From contig NZ_CP104003.1 of NCBI RefSeq assembly GCF_025231485.1, positions 3,534,001 to 3,598,000 on the forward strand: a stretch of DNA of 64,000 bases. The letters run 5' to 3'. Below are positions 41,454 to 50,308 of this stretch, piece by piece (the first letter of the stretch is position 1; the number at the start of each line of letters is the position of its first letter). The notes beneath the pieces are model-generated. The model was not told the DNA's origin. It did not search any database and saw nothing but the letters and a program-made list of their open reading frames with translations. A program made the position numbers and the translations under genes. Origin of the DNA: Salinirubellus salinus (GTDB lineage: Archaea > Halobacteriota > Halobacteria > Halobacteriales > Haloarculaceae).

Positions 41454-43691
41454 ATGGCACCGACACTCCCACTCCAGGCGGGAGACACGATCACGCGAGA
41501 GACCTTCTGGGGTATCTCGCACACGGGCGAGGTGGTGTTCTACTACCTCGCGTTCGTGACGATCGTCGTCTTCGCGTGGGGGGTCTACGACCGTTTCGCC
41601 CGCTACTCCGAAGGGACCGAGGACTGGTTCGAGCGACTCGACGACCTGCCCGGACGCATCAGCAGGGCCGCCAAGGTGGTCGGCTCCAACGAGAAACAGT
41701 TCAACCGCGACCTGGTCGGCGGCATCATGCACTCGTTCATCCTGTGGGGCTTCCTCACGCTCCTCATCGGGACGACCATCATCGCCATCGACATCGACAT
41801 CTTCCGGAACGTCACCCAGTTGTTGACCGGCGAGCGCCAGTCGTTCTTCGTCGGTGATTTCTACCTCTCGTACTCGCTGGTGATGGACTTCATGGGACTG
41901 CTGTTCGTCGTCGGCGTGGGCATCGCCATCTACCGGCGCTACGTCTCGCAGAAGGAGCGACTCCGTGGCCCCCACAGTAGCCGCGAGGACGACTTCCTCG
42001 TCTGGTCGCTGTTCCTGCTCGGCGTCGGCGGCTACGTCCAGGAGGGCCTGCGCATCCTCGGCACCGCCGACGTCACCGCCAGCGGCGTCCAGTTCATCGA
42101 GTTCGAGAAGGTCTCGTTCGTCGGCTGGTTCGTCGCCGACGTGATGAACGCTGTCGGGATGACCCCCGGCATGGCCGAGGCGGCCTACCCCGTGATGTGG
42201 TGGAGCCACGCACTACTCGCGTTCGTCTTCATCGCGGCCATCCCGTACGCCAAGCCGTTCCACATGATCTCCTCGTTCGCGAACGTCGTCACGGCCGACG
42301 AGAAGGCCGGCAAGCGCCTCCCCGGCATCCCGGCGGACCTCGACCACACCAACGCCGAGTCCATCGAGGACTTCACGTGGAAGGAACTGCTCGACCAGGA
42401 CGCCTGCACGAAGTGTGGCCGCTGTTCCTCGGTCTGCCCGGCCAACGCCTCCGGGCGCGACCTGAACCCGCGCGACGTCATCCTCGACCTGAAGGCCTAC
42501 CGGGAGGACCTGGACGCGGGCGGCGACGAGAAGCCCATCATCGCCGATGGCTCCGGCGGCGTCATCAAGGCCCAGACGATGGAGTCCTGCATGGCCTGCA
42601 TGGCCTGCATGGACGCCTGCCCGGTCGAGATCGAACACCTCAGCAGTTTCACCCGGCTGAACCGCCAGCTCGCCGACCAGGGTGACATCCCGCCGAGCCT
42701 GCAGGACGTGTTCCAGAACGTGATGCAGAAGGACAACACGTTCGGCGACGCCAACCGGACCCGCGGCGACTGGACCGAGGACCTCGAGTTCGAGGTCACC
42801 GACGCCCGCGAGACGGAGGTGGACTACCTCTGGTACGTCGGTGACTACCCGAGTTTCGACGACCGGAACAAGCAGGTCGCCCGCTCGCTCGCCAAGATAT
42901 TCCAGCACGCCGACGTCGACGTCGGCATCCTCTACGAGGACGAGGTCTACGACGCCAACGACATCCGTCGCGTGGGCGAGGAGTTCCTCTTCCTCGAACA
43001 GGCCGGCACGCTCGTCGAGACGTTCGAGGAGTGCGAGTTCTCGAAGATCGTCTGTACCGACCCCCACTCGTACAACACGTTCAAGAACGAGTACCCGGAG
43101 GTCGACTTCGAGGAGTACGCCGACGACCCGATGATGCCGTTCGAGCTGACCGAGCGGTGGAACGCCGACGAGAGCATCGAGGTGCTCCACTGGACGCAGG
43201 TCGTCGAGGAGCTCACGAACTCCGGGGCGCTCGGCCTGCGTGGCAACGAACTCGACTACACGGTCACCTACCACGACCCGTGTCACCTCGGCCGCTTCAA
43301 CGACGAGTACGAGGCGCCCCGCGAACTCGTGCGGGCGACGGGCTGTGACCTCCACGAGATGCCGCGCAACCGCGCCAACTCCTACTGCTGCGGCGGCGGT
43401 GGCGGTGGCCTCTGGATCGACCAGGAGGAGGACGAGAAGCCCAGCGAGGAGCGACTCCGCGAGGCGCTCGAGGACACCGAGGCCGGCAGCGCGGTCGAGA
43501 AGTTCGTCGTCGCCTGCCCGATGTGCATGACCATGTACGAGGACGGCCGCAAGACCGGCGGCTTCGAGGACGACATCGAGATCGTCGACATCGCCGAACT
43601 CATCGTCGAGGCACTGGAGACCGGCGGGAAGATCAGCGCCGGTGCGACGAGCGAAGACGATGGCGACGCGGCGGCGCCCGCCGACGACTAA
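41454..43691 (+). CDS. HdrD-like Fe-S membrane oxidoreductase
   Basis: A 745-aa fusion. The N-terminal part has about six membrane helices of the nitrate-reductase-gamma/HdrE type, with His residues that can bind heme b (MHSFILWGF, WWSHALLAF). The middle holds two 4Fe-4S ferredoxin motifs, CTKCGRCSSVCP and CMACMACMDACP. The C-terminal half has two CCG-type domains; only the second shows a full CCG (SYCCGGGGGG, with HDPCHLG before it), whereas the first lacks the canonical Cys and is divergent. Similar proteins are annotated in haloarchaea as heterodisulfide-reductase-like respiratory Fe-S proteins; the electron donor may be acyl-CoA dehydrogenase/ETF. TATA-like ACTTAAGCGC precedes the start. 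Confidence 0.88.
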   Translation: MAPTLPLQAGDTITRETFWGISHTGEVVFYYLAFVTIVVFAWGVYDRFARYSEGTEDWFERLDDLPGRISRAAKVVGSNEKQFNRDLVGGIMHSFILWGFLTLLIGTTIIAIDIDIFRNVTQLLTGERQSFFVGDFYLSYSLVMDFMGLLFVVGVGIAIYRRYVSQKERLRGPHSSREDDFLVWSLFLLGVGGYVQEGLRILGTADVTASGVQFIEFEKVSFVGWFVADVMNAVGMTPGMAEAAYPVMWWSHALLAFVFIAAIPYAKPFHMISSFANVVTADEKAGKRLPGIPADLDHTNAESIEDFTWKELLDQDACTKCGRCSSVCPANASGRDLNPRDVILDLKAYREDLDAGGDEKPIIADGSGGVIKAQTMESCMACMACMDACPVEIEHLSSFTRLNRQLADQGDIPPSLQDVFQNVMQKDNTFGDANRTRGDWTEDLEFEVTDARETEVDYLWYVGDYPSFDDRNKQVARSLAKIFQHADVDVGILYEDEVYDANDIRRVGEEFLFLEQAGTLVETFEECEFSKIVCTDPHSYNTFKNEYPEVDFEEYADDPMMPFELTERWNADESIEVLHWTQVVEELTNSGALGLRGNELDYTVTYHDPCHLGRFNDEYEAPRELVRATGCDLHEMPRNRANSYCCGGGGGGLWIDQEEDEKPSEERLREALEDTEAGSAVEKFVVACPMCMTMYEDGRKTGGFEDDIEIVDIAELIVEALETGGKISAGATSEDDGDAAAPADD

Positions 43692-43914
43692 CCACCTCTT
43701 ACCCCTCGGGTGCGCGCTCCGCGCGCACCACGCGCTGCTCACGGTCGCTACGCGCTCGTCCGCACGGTAGGTGGCGGCTCGGCCGCCACGCGAGTCGCGA
43801 CGACGTGGGGGAACACTGTGGCGCTCACTCCGTTCGCGCCGGGTGAACCTCGTCTCCCGCGACCGCTCCGGGGCCCCCAGATTCTTCACCGAAGCGACCG
43901 GACCCCTTCGTGCG
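43692..43914. repeat. GC-palindromic intergenic repeat
   Basis: About 220 bp beginning CTCGGGTGCGCGCTCCGCGCGCACC (several self-complementary runs) and containing a GGGGGAACACTG and GCGCCGGGTG block like that at 35763-36015. No coding potential was seen beyond shadow frames. It may be non-coding repetitive DNA or a terminator cluster. Confidence 0.5.
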
Positions 43915-44643
43915 ATGAAGAAGGTCCTCGCGACAATCGGCATCGGCAACGCCAGCGTCGACACCGTCCTCCCCTCCACCACCGTCCGCCCCGGCGAGAG
44001 CGTCGAGGCGGAGGTCAGGATGCAGGGCGGCAACGCCGAACAGGACGTCAGCCGCATCGAACTGGAGGTCGAGACGCGGTTCCTGACCGACGACGGCTAC
44101 CGCGACGGCACGGTCGGCCGGATGCACCTCTCCGACGGGTTCACCCTCGACCCGGACGAGGAGCGCGTCGAGACGACCACCATCGAGGTCCCGTGGGACA
44201 CGCCCGTCACCGTCGGCAGCGTGGACGTCTGGGTCGAGACGGAACTGGACGTGACGGGGGTGGACCCGGAGGACGTCGACTACCTCGACGTCCAGCCGAC
44301 AGCGCGCCTGCAGGCCGTCTTCGACGCGCTCGAGGAACTCGGCCTGTCGCTCTACCAGAGCGAGTGCTCGCGCGACCCGTACAGCCGCTACGGCGGGGGT
44401 ATCGTCCAGGAGTTCGAGTTCCGACCCTCGGGCGGCCCGTTCGCGGGCGACCTGGACGAGCTGGAGGTCGTCGCCCGCGAGTCGGCCGAGGAACTCGTCG
44501 TCTACCTCGAGGTCGACCGGCGCGGTGGCCTGCTCAGCGAGATGGCCGACACCGACGAGTCACACACCTCGCTGACGGTGACGAGTACCGATCCGACGGT
44601 GGTCCGCGAGGACCTGCGCCGGGTCGTCGAGAAGTACGTCTGA
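43915..44643 (+). CDS. Spo0M (sporulation-control protein) homologue
   Basis: A 242-aa arrestin-like protein of the SpoOM family: MKKVLATIGIGNASVDTVL at the start, RPGESVEAEVRMQGGNAEQDVSRIELEVETR, and a second beta domain with LGLSLYQSECSRDP and RYGGGIVQEFEF. In haloarchaea, which do not sporulate, the role is unknown; in Bacillus it modulates a developmental pathway and may act as a scaffold. The length matches the family. It is convergent with the DUF4382-like gene. Confidence 0.88.
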   Translation: MKKVLATIGIGNASVDTVLPSTTVRPGESVEAEVRMQGGNAEQDVSRIELEVETRFLTDDGYRDGTVGRMHLSDGFTLDPDEERVETTTIEVPWDTPVTVGSVDVWVETELDVTGVDPEDVDYLDVQPTARLQAVFDALEELGLSLYQSECSRDPYSRYGGGIVQEFEFRPSGGPFAGDLDELEVVARESAEELVVYLEVDRRGGLLSEMADTDESHTSLTVTSTDPTVVREDLRRVVEKYV

Positions 44644-44649
44644 GCCGCC

Positions 44650-45309
44650 TCAGGCCGTCGAGTTCTCGGGGTCGTCCGTGCCGTTCTCCGAGGGTTCGGG
44701 CGTCGGCGTGGCCGTCGACTCGTCCTCGTACGTGACCTCCACCTCGTCGGCGACGGGCTGGAGGATGTAGCCGCCACTCTGGCCCTGCTCGACCGGCGTG
44801 AAGTCCGCGAGGAACGAGGTCGTCTCGCCGGCGCGGATCTCGAACGACTCGTTGAACTTCAGCGGGGCCTCGCCCGGCGTCTGGACGGTGGCCTCGCCAC
44901 CGTCGGCCAGCGACGCGTCGACGACCTCGCCGACCTCCAGCTGGAGGTAGGCGTACTCACCGGTCTCCAGTTCCCCGGAGCCGATGGTCTCGGAGGCGTC
45001 GCCCTGCAGTTCCACGAGGTCGACCTCCGTAGCCTCGATGTCGACCGTCGTGCGTTCGCTCTCGCCGCTCGAGTCGTCGTCGGACTCGTTCCCGTCGCCG
45101 TCGTCGCTGTCCTCGCCGCCGCTGCTGCCCTCCCCAGCGTAGACCGTCGTTATCTCGAGCACCAGCGTCTCGAAGTCGGTGATGTCACCGGGCTGGTCAG
45201 AGACGGCGGTCTGGAGGGTGCCGGTCTCGGCGCCGGTGATGGCACTACAGCCGGCGAGGCCGGCCGTGGCTGCCGCTCCCGTGGCTGCGATAAACTCTCG
45301 TCGTCGCAT
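44650..45309 (-). CDS. DUF4382-like secreted lipoprotein
   Basis: A 219-aa protein with a Tat/lipobox start (RRREFIAATGAAATAGLAGCSA). A short domain, VLEITTVYAG then VDLVELQGDASETIGSGELETGEYAYLQLEV, is typical of DUF4382 domains. An Asp/Ser/Gly-rich acidic insert (about 62-82) and a Thr/Pro-rich end are present. Function unknown; it is anchored outside the cell. Its ATG and the Cas4-like GTG face away from each other, 82 bp apart. Confidence 0.8.
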   Translation of the reverse strand: MRRREFIAATGAAATAGLAGCSAITGAETGTLQTAVSDQPGDITDFETLVLEITTVYAGEGSSGGEDSDDGDGNESDDDSSGESERTTVDIEATEVDLVELQGDASETIGSGELETGEYAYLQLEVGEVVDASLADGGEATVQTPGEAPLKFNESFEIRAGETTSFLADFTPVEQGQSGGYILQPVADEVEVTYEDESTATPTPEPSENGTDDPENSTA

Positions 45310-45391
45310 ACTCCGAAAAATAGCCGACGCGCCCGTAAGGGTCTGGTGGCCGACACGAGGGTCTTTACCACATGAGGCGGCCAGACTCGCC

Positions 45392-46042
45392 GTGTTCGCG
45401 TTCACCGACCTCGCCACGGCCGCCTACTGTCCCCGACAGCTCTACTACCGACGCAAGCACGACGACGTCGGTCGCTCGCCCGAGGCCGCCCGGGTCCGGG
45501 AGTCGGCCTTCCGGTACCCCGAGTTGCTGGACGAACGGACCGACCTGCCGCCCGACGTCACGGTGACGCCGACGCAGTTCCGGACGAACCTCGCGTGTGC
45601 GAGCGAGCGGCTGGACGCGTGGGACGGGCTCGCCGACCCGCCCGCCCGCGACGTGCTGCTGGAGGGCCGCGAGGCCCGCGGCATCGCGCACAAGGTGCTG
45701 GAGGAGCCGCTCGCCCCCTCGCTCGTCTTCGCCGGCGACCCGCCGCCACGGGGCTTGTGGGTGCCCGCTACGGTCCGACTCGTCGCCGCCTGCAAGGCGC
45801 TCTCGTGGGAGCGCGAGCGGCCGGTCCAGCGCGGGTTCGCGGAGTTCCCGACGCACGGCGTGGTCCGGGAGATACGGCTCACGACGCGACGGAAGGCGCA
45901 CTACCGCCGGACCGTCAGGGCCGTCGAGGCGATGGACGGCCCACCGGCCCGCGTCGAGAACGACGAGAAGTGCGTGCCGTGCGAGTACCGGGGAGAGTGC
46001 GGGACGAGGGCACGGTCGCTCCGGTCGTTGCTGGGGTTGTAG
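45392..46042 (+). CDS. Cas4-like Fe-S protein outside a CRISPR locus
   Basis: A 216-aa protein that begins with a GTG in FAFTDLATAAYCPRQLYYRRK, as in Cas4/Dna2-type RecB nucleases. It ends with KCVPCEYRGECG; together these give the four Cys that can hold an iron-sulfur cluster. In between, the usual catalytic Asp and E-x-K are hard to find: the corresponding segment reads GFAEFPTHGVVREIRLTTRRK with no clear Lys after the Glu. No CRISPR array or other cas gene lies in the window. The promoter (GGTCTTTACC about 30 bp upstream) supports a leaderless GTG start. It could be a structural or regulatory Cas4 relative. Confidence 0.75.
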   Translation: MFAFTDLATAAYCPRQLYYRRKHDDVGRSPEAARVRESAFRYPELLDERTDLPPDVTVTPTQFRTNLACASERLDAWDGLADPPARDVLLEGREARGIAHKVLEEPLAPSLVFAGDPPPRGLWVPATVRLVAACKALSWERERPVQRGFAEFPTHGVVREIRLTTRRKAHYRRTVRAVEAMDGPPARVENDEKCVPCEYRGECGTRARSLRSLLGL

Positions 46043-46044
46043 TC

Positions 46045-46644
46045 CTACTCCGCCTCCAGCCACTCCACGATGGCCCCGGCGAACGCCCCCTCGCGGACGA
46101 CGCGGTTCTCGCGCACGTCGACGACGGTGCTCTCGGTGCCGGGGGTCTCCCCTCCGTCGACGACCGTCGCCCGCTCCCGGATAGCGGGGCTCACCTCGTC
46201 GACGGTGCGACTGCTGGATTCGCCCGAGCGGTTCGCCGAGGTGGCGGTGACGGGCGTCTCGGCCGCCTCGAACAGCGCCAGCGCCACCTCGTGGTCGGGG
46301 ACCCGGACCCCCACCTTCTCGCGGCCGCCGGTCAGCACGTCCGGGACGACGTCGCGCTTCGGGACGACGACGGTGACGGGGCCGGGGAGGAACGCCCGCA
46401 TGAACCGCAGTTCGCGGTCGTTCGGGGTGGTGAACTCCAGTGCGGCGTCGACGCTCGGGACCCCCAGCGAGAGGGGCTTGTCGCGGTCGCGCCCCTTCGC
46501 CTCGAACACCGACTCGACGGCGGCGGGGTTCAGCGCGTCCGCCCCCAGACCGTAGACCGTCTCGGTCGGGTAGACGACGAGGCCCCCCTCGCGGATGGTG
46601 CGGGCGGCGGCCTCGATTCCGGGGTCGGTGTCTGCGGGGGACAT
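46045..46644 (-). CDS. Threonylcarbamoyl-AMP synthase (Sua5/YciO/YrdC family)
   Basis: A 199-aa enzyme of tRNA t6A37 synthesis, which makes threonylcarbamoyl-adenylate. Motifs: GGLVVYPTETVYGLGADAL (about 20-38), KGRDRDKPLSLGVPS (basic P-loop-like site), VGVRVPDHEVALALF and VTATSANRSGE. It lacks the C-terminal Sua5 domain (length 199), so it is the YrdC type. The stop is 2 bp from the stop of the Cas4-like gene. Confidence 0.93.
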   Translation of the reverse strand: MSPADTDPGIEAAARTIREGGLVVYPTETVYGLGADALNPAAVESVFEAKGRDRDKPLSLGVPSVDAALEFTTPNDRELRFMRAFLPGPVTVVVPKRDVVPDVLTGGREKVGVRVPDHEVALALFEAAETPVTATSANRSGESSSRTVDEVSPAIRERATVVDGGETPGTESTVVDVRENRVVREGAFAGAIVEWLEAE

Positions 46645-46647
46645 GGC

Positions 46648-47166
46648 CTACAGGGACTCGACGGCTTCGCGGACCTCGCTGTACGGTGGGAACGCCGGGA
46701 ACTCCTCGGCGACCCACGCGTACTGCACCGTGCCGTCGGTGTCGACGACGAACGCCGCGGGGCGGTGCTCGGTGATGCTCATCCCGTCGAGGTCGTGCGT
46801 GACGCCGTAGGCCTCGCCTACCTCACACGCGGGGTCGGAGAAGAACCGGAACGCCTCGAAGCCGGTCCACTCGCGCTGGAACTCCCGGTGCTCGTACGGC
46901 GTGGAGATGCTGACGCCGACGACCTCGCACTCCTCCCACTCGCCCCAGCCGTCGTCGCGGATGGACTGGAAGGTGTAGGTGGCGGGGAAGTCACCGTCCA
47001 TCGAGTGGAATATCAGGACGACCGGGCCGTCGTCGAGGAGTTCCGAGAGTGAGACGTCCTCCCAGAACTCGTCGTTCACGAGTGGCTTCGTGAACTCGGG
47101 GGCCGTCTCGCCCACCTCGACGTGGTCGGCGGCGGGGAGTTCCGTGACGTCGAACCCGAGGTTCAC
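46648..47166 (-). CDS. Redoxin (AhpC/TSA-like) protein without the usual peroxidatic Cys
   Basis: A 172-aa thioredoxin-fold protein: VGETAPEFTKPLVNDEFW at the start, then VVLIFHSMDGDFPATYTFQSIRDD where relatives have the peroxidatic Cys (P-x-x-T-x-x-C), and GVSISTPYEHREFQREWTG, HRPAAFVVDTDGTVQYAWV in the second half. A Cys near 80 (WEECEVVG) and another at about 116 (DPACEVG) remain. It starts with a GTG that overlaps the stop of the glutaredoxin-like gene (GTGA), so the two are coupled. It may be a thiol-redox partner or a divergent peroxidase. Confidence 0.85.
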   Translation of the reverse strand: MNLGFDVTELPAADHVEVGETAPEFTKPLVNDEFWEDVSLSELLDDGPVVLIFHSMDGDFPATYTFQSIRDDGWGEWEECEVVGVSISTPYEHREFQREWTGFEAFRFFSDPACEVGEAYGVTHDLDGMSITEHRPAAFVVDTDGTVQYAWVAEEFPAFPPYSEVREAVESL

Positions 47167-47465
47167 GCGTCACCACCGTCCGTTCGAGCGGCGGCGCGGG
47201 CCTCGGCGCTCGCGTCGGCGCCGTAGGTGCCCTCGAGGTACTCGACGATGTTGCCGGACTCGGCCATCGTCACGCCCGTCTCCTCGTCGACGAGGACGGG
47301 GACGGTCCGGACGCCGGCGACGCGCTTGACCACGTCACGGCGTGAGTGGCGTGCCTCGACGAACCGGGAGTCGTACTCCAGTCCCAGGTCGTCGAGCTTG
47401 CGAACCACTCGCTCGCAGAACGGACAGGCCTGCAGTCGGTAGACGGTCAGATGCGGCGCTGACAT
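47163..47465 (-). CDS. Glutaredoxin-like protein
   Basis: A 100-aa thioredoxin-fold protein with a CPFC active site (LQACPFCERVVRKL, about residue 14), a cis-Pro in VRTVPVLVDEE and the GST/glutaredoxin-type GNIVEYLEGTYG. It is probably reduced by gamma-glutamylcysteine or thioredoxin systems in haloarchaea, which lack glutathione. It is translated just before the redoxin gene, suggesting the two act as a pair. Confidence 0.88.
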   Translation of the reverse strand: MSAPHLTVYRLQACPFCERVVRKLDDLGLEYDSRFVEARHSRRDVVKRVAGVRTVPVLVDEETGVTMAESGNIVEYLEGTYGADASAEARAAARTDGGDA

Positions 47466-47629
47466 GGCTGGAACTTCGGGCGTGAGTGCGGTAAAACTTC
47501 GGCTCTCGGGTGCCGGCCGCGCCGGAGCGTCGCACCCGCCCGAGCACGCGGTTCGGCGCCGTGGCCATCGATTCGACGGGTTCGCATGGTAACTCTTAAT
47601 CCCAGGGGCGGCCTACTCCGATTGTCATA

Positions 47630-49030
47630 ATGGGGTTACCGGCGTCAGCGCCGCTCCGGCCGTCCGCGCTCGTGCAGGCTCAGGTGGACGTGCTGGGCCT
47701 GTTCACGTTGAGCGAGAGTGCCTTCCTGTGGATCGGTGCGCTCACTATCGTGGTGCTCATCGGCCTCTCGGCGTTCTTCTCCTCCTCCGAGATAGCGATG
47801 TTCTCGCTCGCCGAGCACCGGGTGGAGTCGCTCGTCGAGGAGGGCAGCCGTAGCAGCCAGGTGCTCAAGGCGCTCAAGTCCGACCCCCACCGCCTGCTCG
47901 TCACCATCCTCGTCGGCAACAACCTCGTCAACATCGCGATGTCCTCCATCGCGACCGGGTTGCTCGCCATCCTGCTGGACAACCAGGGACTCGCGGTGGT
48001 CGCCTCCACGTTCGGCATCACCGCGCTGGTCCTCCTGTTCGGTGAGTCCGCACCGAAGTCCTACGCCGTCGAGAACACCGAGTCGTGGGCGCTGCGCATC
48101 TCGAAGCCCCTGAAGTTCGCCGAGCAGATCCTCCTCCCGCTGGTCGTCCTGTTCGACTACCTCACCCGGCAGGTGAACAAGGTCACGGGTGGTCGCGGCG
48201 CCATCGAGACGTCCTACGTCACCCGCGAGGAGATACGGGACATCATCGAGACGGGCGAGCGCGAGGGCGTCATCGAGGAGGACGAGCGCGAACTCCTCCA
48301 GCGCGTCTTCCGGTTCAACAACACCATCGCCAAGGAGGTGATGACCCCGCGCCTCGACATGGACGCCATCCCGAAGGACGCGACCATCGACGACGCCATC
48401 ACGACCTGTATCGAGTCCGGGCACGCCCGCATCCCGGTCTACGAGGGGTCGCTCGACAACATCGTCGGCGTCGTCCACATCCGTGACCTCGTCCGGGACC
48501 TGAACTACGGGGAACGCGACGGCGAGGACCTGAAACTGGAGGACATCATCCAGCCGACGCTGCACGTCCCCGAGTCCAAGAACGTCGACGAACTGCTGGC
48601 GGAGATGCGCCAGAACCGGATGCCGATGGTCATCGTCATCGACGAGTTCGGGACCACCGAGGGGCTGGTGACGATGGAGGACCTCACCGAGGAGATCGTC
48701 GGCGAGATACTCGAGGGCGAGGAGGAGGAGCCCATCGAGTTCGTCGACGACGACACCGCGCTCGTCCGCGGCGAGGTCAACATCGAGGAGGTCAACGAGG
48801 CACTCGACATCGAACTCCCGGAGGGCGAGGAGTTCGAGACCATCGCCGGCTTCATCTTCAACCGCGCCGGCCGCCTCGTCGAGGAGGGCGAGGTCATCAC
48901 CTTCGACAGCGTCGACATCCGCGTCGAGGAGGTCCAGAACACGCGCATCATGAAGGCCCGCATCTCGAAGGTCGAGCGGGGGGAGGTCGAGGAGGAGCTG
49001 GAGGCCGGCGAGGTCGAGACGGACGACTAG
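47630..49030 (+). CDS. CNNM/CorC-type membrane protein with CBS domains
   Basis: A 466-aa protein. A DUF21 (CNNM) membrane domain with about four helices spans residues 25-200 (ALTIVVLIGLSAFFSSSEIAMFSL, the conserved Ser-Ser-Glu). A CBS pair follows at about 215-335 (VMTPRLDMDAIPKDATI, RIPVYEGSLDNIVGVVHIRDLV; MPMVIVIDEFGTTEGLVTMEDLTEEIVGEI). The CorC/HlyC transporter-associated domain ends it (FNRAGRLVEEGEVITFDSVDIRVEEV). Relatives export or regulate Mg2+. The TATA-like CTCTTAATCC about 37 bp upstream supports the ATG at 47630. Confidence 0.93.
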   Translation: MGLPASAPLRPSALVQAQVDVLGLFTLSESAFLWIGALTIVVLIGLSAFFSSSEIAMFSLAEHRVESLVEEGSRSSQVLKALKSDPHRLLVTILVGNNLVNIAMSSIATGLLAILLDNQGLAVVASTFGITALVLLFGESAPKSYAVENTESWALRISKPLKFAEQILLPLVVLFDYLTRQVNKVTGGRGAIETSYVTREEIRDIIETGEREGVIEEDERELLQRVFRFNNTIAKEVMTPRLDMDAIPKDATIDDAITTCIESGHARIPVYEGSLDNIVGVVHIRDLVRDLNYGERDGEDLKLEDIIQPTLHVPESKNVDELLAEMRQNRMPMVIVIDEFGTTEGLVTMEDLTEEIVGEILEGEEEEPIEFVDDDTALVRGEVNIEEVNEALDIELPEGEEFETIAGFIFNRAGRLVEEGEVITFDSVDIRVEEVQNTRIMKARISKVERGEVEEELEAGEVETDD

Positions 49031-49043
49031 GACCGGCGTCCCG

Positions 49044-50234
49044 TCACAGCACGGCGTCCACCGCGAGGAACAGCCCGTAACTCACCGTCCCGGCGAGTAT
49101 CAGCGACCCGAGCCACGCGAGCACCGTGTACCCCATCTTCCGCCCGGAGACGCCGGCACCGCCCGCCGCGTAGCCCGACCCGACGATGGCGCTGACGATG
49201 ATCTCGTTGAACGAGACGGGCACCCCGAAGAAGACGGCCGTCTGCGCGATGGCGAACGAGGGGATGAGCGCGGCGATGGAGCGCCGTGGCCCGAGCGCCG
49301 AGTAGTCCTGTGCGAGCGCCTTTATCATCCGCGGCGCGCCGGTCCACGACCCGGCGAGCAGGCCGAGCCCGCCACCGAGCAACAGGAGTGTGAGCGGTAG
49401 CGTGAACGCCTGGTCGTCCAGGAGCGGGAGCATCGGCCCGAGCGCCAGTCCCACCTGCGACCCGCCGGCGGAGAACGCGACGAGGCCGCCGAGGACGAGG
49501 AGGAACCGGCGCTGGCCCCGCGCCTCGTCGGCGACCATCTCGCGGTAGAGCGCGCTCCCGACGAGGCCGGCGGCGAGGAGCGAGACGCCTGCGCGAGCGG
49601 CGAGCGCACCGTTCCCGGAGAGGCCGGCGGCGGCCTGCCCGGCGACGCTCGCGGCCTCACCGGCCGGCCCGAGCAGGACGAACTCCACGTTGACGAGGAT
49701 GACGCCGACAATGCCCGCGAGCGCCGGGACCGCGAGCCGTTCGGCGACACGCTCGTCGCGCAGGAGGCGGGCCGTGGCGTAGGCGATGCCGCCGCCGACG
49801 AACGGCACGGAGACCCAGAGCGTGACGATCTCTCGGTACTTGGGCCACGCGGGGTCACCACCCAGTGCGAGCCCGACGCCGACGACGGCCCCCGTGACGG
49901 TGAACGCCGTAGCGATGGGGTAGCCGGTGAACACGCCGATGGCGACGAGGACGGCCGCGGTGAGCAGGCCGACCACCGCCGCGGTCGGCGAGAGCGTGAC
50001 GTTCAGGATGAGTTCTCGACCGACGGCCTCGGTGACGTTCGCGCCCTGCAGGACGGCGCCCATGAGACCGAGGATCCCGACGACGAAGCCGGCGCGCATC
50101 ACGCCGATGGCGTTCGCGCCGACGGCGGGGGCGAACGGCGTCGACCCCGAGGATCCGGCGCCGATGGCCCACGCCATGAACAGGCTGGCGAACGCCGCGA
50201 CGAGGAGTGTCGCCGCTGTCGAGAACGCGACCAT
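49044..50234 (-). CDS. Inorganic phosphate transporter, PiT family
   Basis: A 396-aa membrane protein with 10 or more helices. The two inverted repeats show the PiT signature: PAVGANAIGVMRAGFVVGILGLMGAVLQGANVTEAVG near the N-terminus and VSFNEIIVSAIVGSGYAAGGAG near the end. PiT carriers move phosphate or metal-phosphate with H+ or Na+. The usual small DUF47/PhoU partner is not fused; the preceding gene (50309-51001) is a different family. Confidence 0.93.
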   Translation of the reverse strand: MVAFSTAATLLVAAFASLFMAWAIGAGSSGSTPFAPAVGANAIGVMRAGFVVGILGLMGAVLQGANVTEAVGRELILNVTLSPTAAVVGLLTAAVLVAIGVFTGYPIATAFTVTGAVVGVGLALGGDPAWPKYREIVTLWVSVPFVGGGIAYATARLLRDERVAERLAVPALAGIVGVILVNVEFVLLGPAGEAASVAGQAAAGLSGNGALAARAGVSLLAAGLVGSALYREMVADEARGQRRFLLVLGGLVAFSAGGSQVGLALGPMLPLLDDQAFTLPLTLLLLGGGLGLLAGSWTGAPRMIKALAQDYSALGPRRSIAALIPSFAIAQTAVFFGVPVSFNEIIVSAIVGSGYAAGGAGVSGRKMGYTVLAWLGSLILAGTVSYGLFLAVDAVL

Positions 50235-50308
50235 GTGGCTGAACCGCGCGTGGGAGAGGGATGCCTGTTACGGTCGGCGCGTGGCGTTGCCGCGGTCCGG
50301 TCGCCGCC

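Noticed and set aside
45392-46042. A CRISPR-Cas locus around the Cas4-like gene
   Set aside because: No regularly spaced repeats or other cas genes were found in the window.
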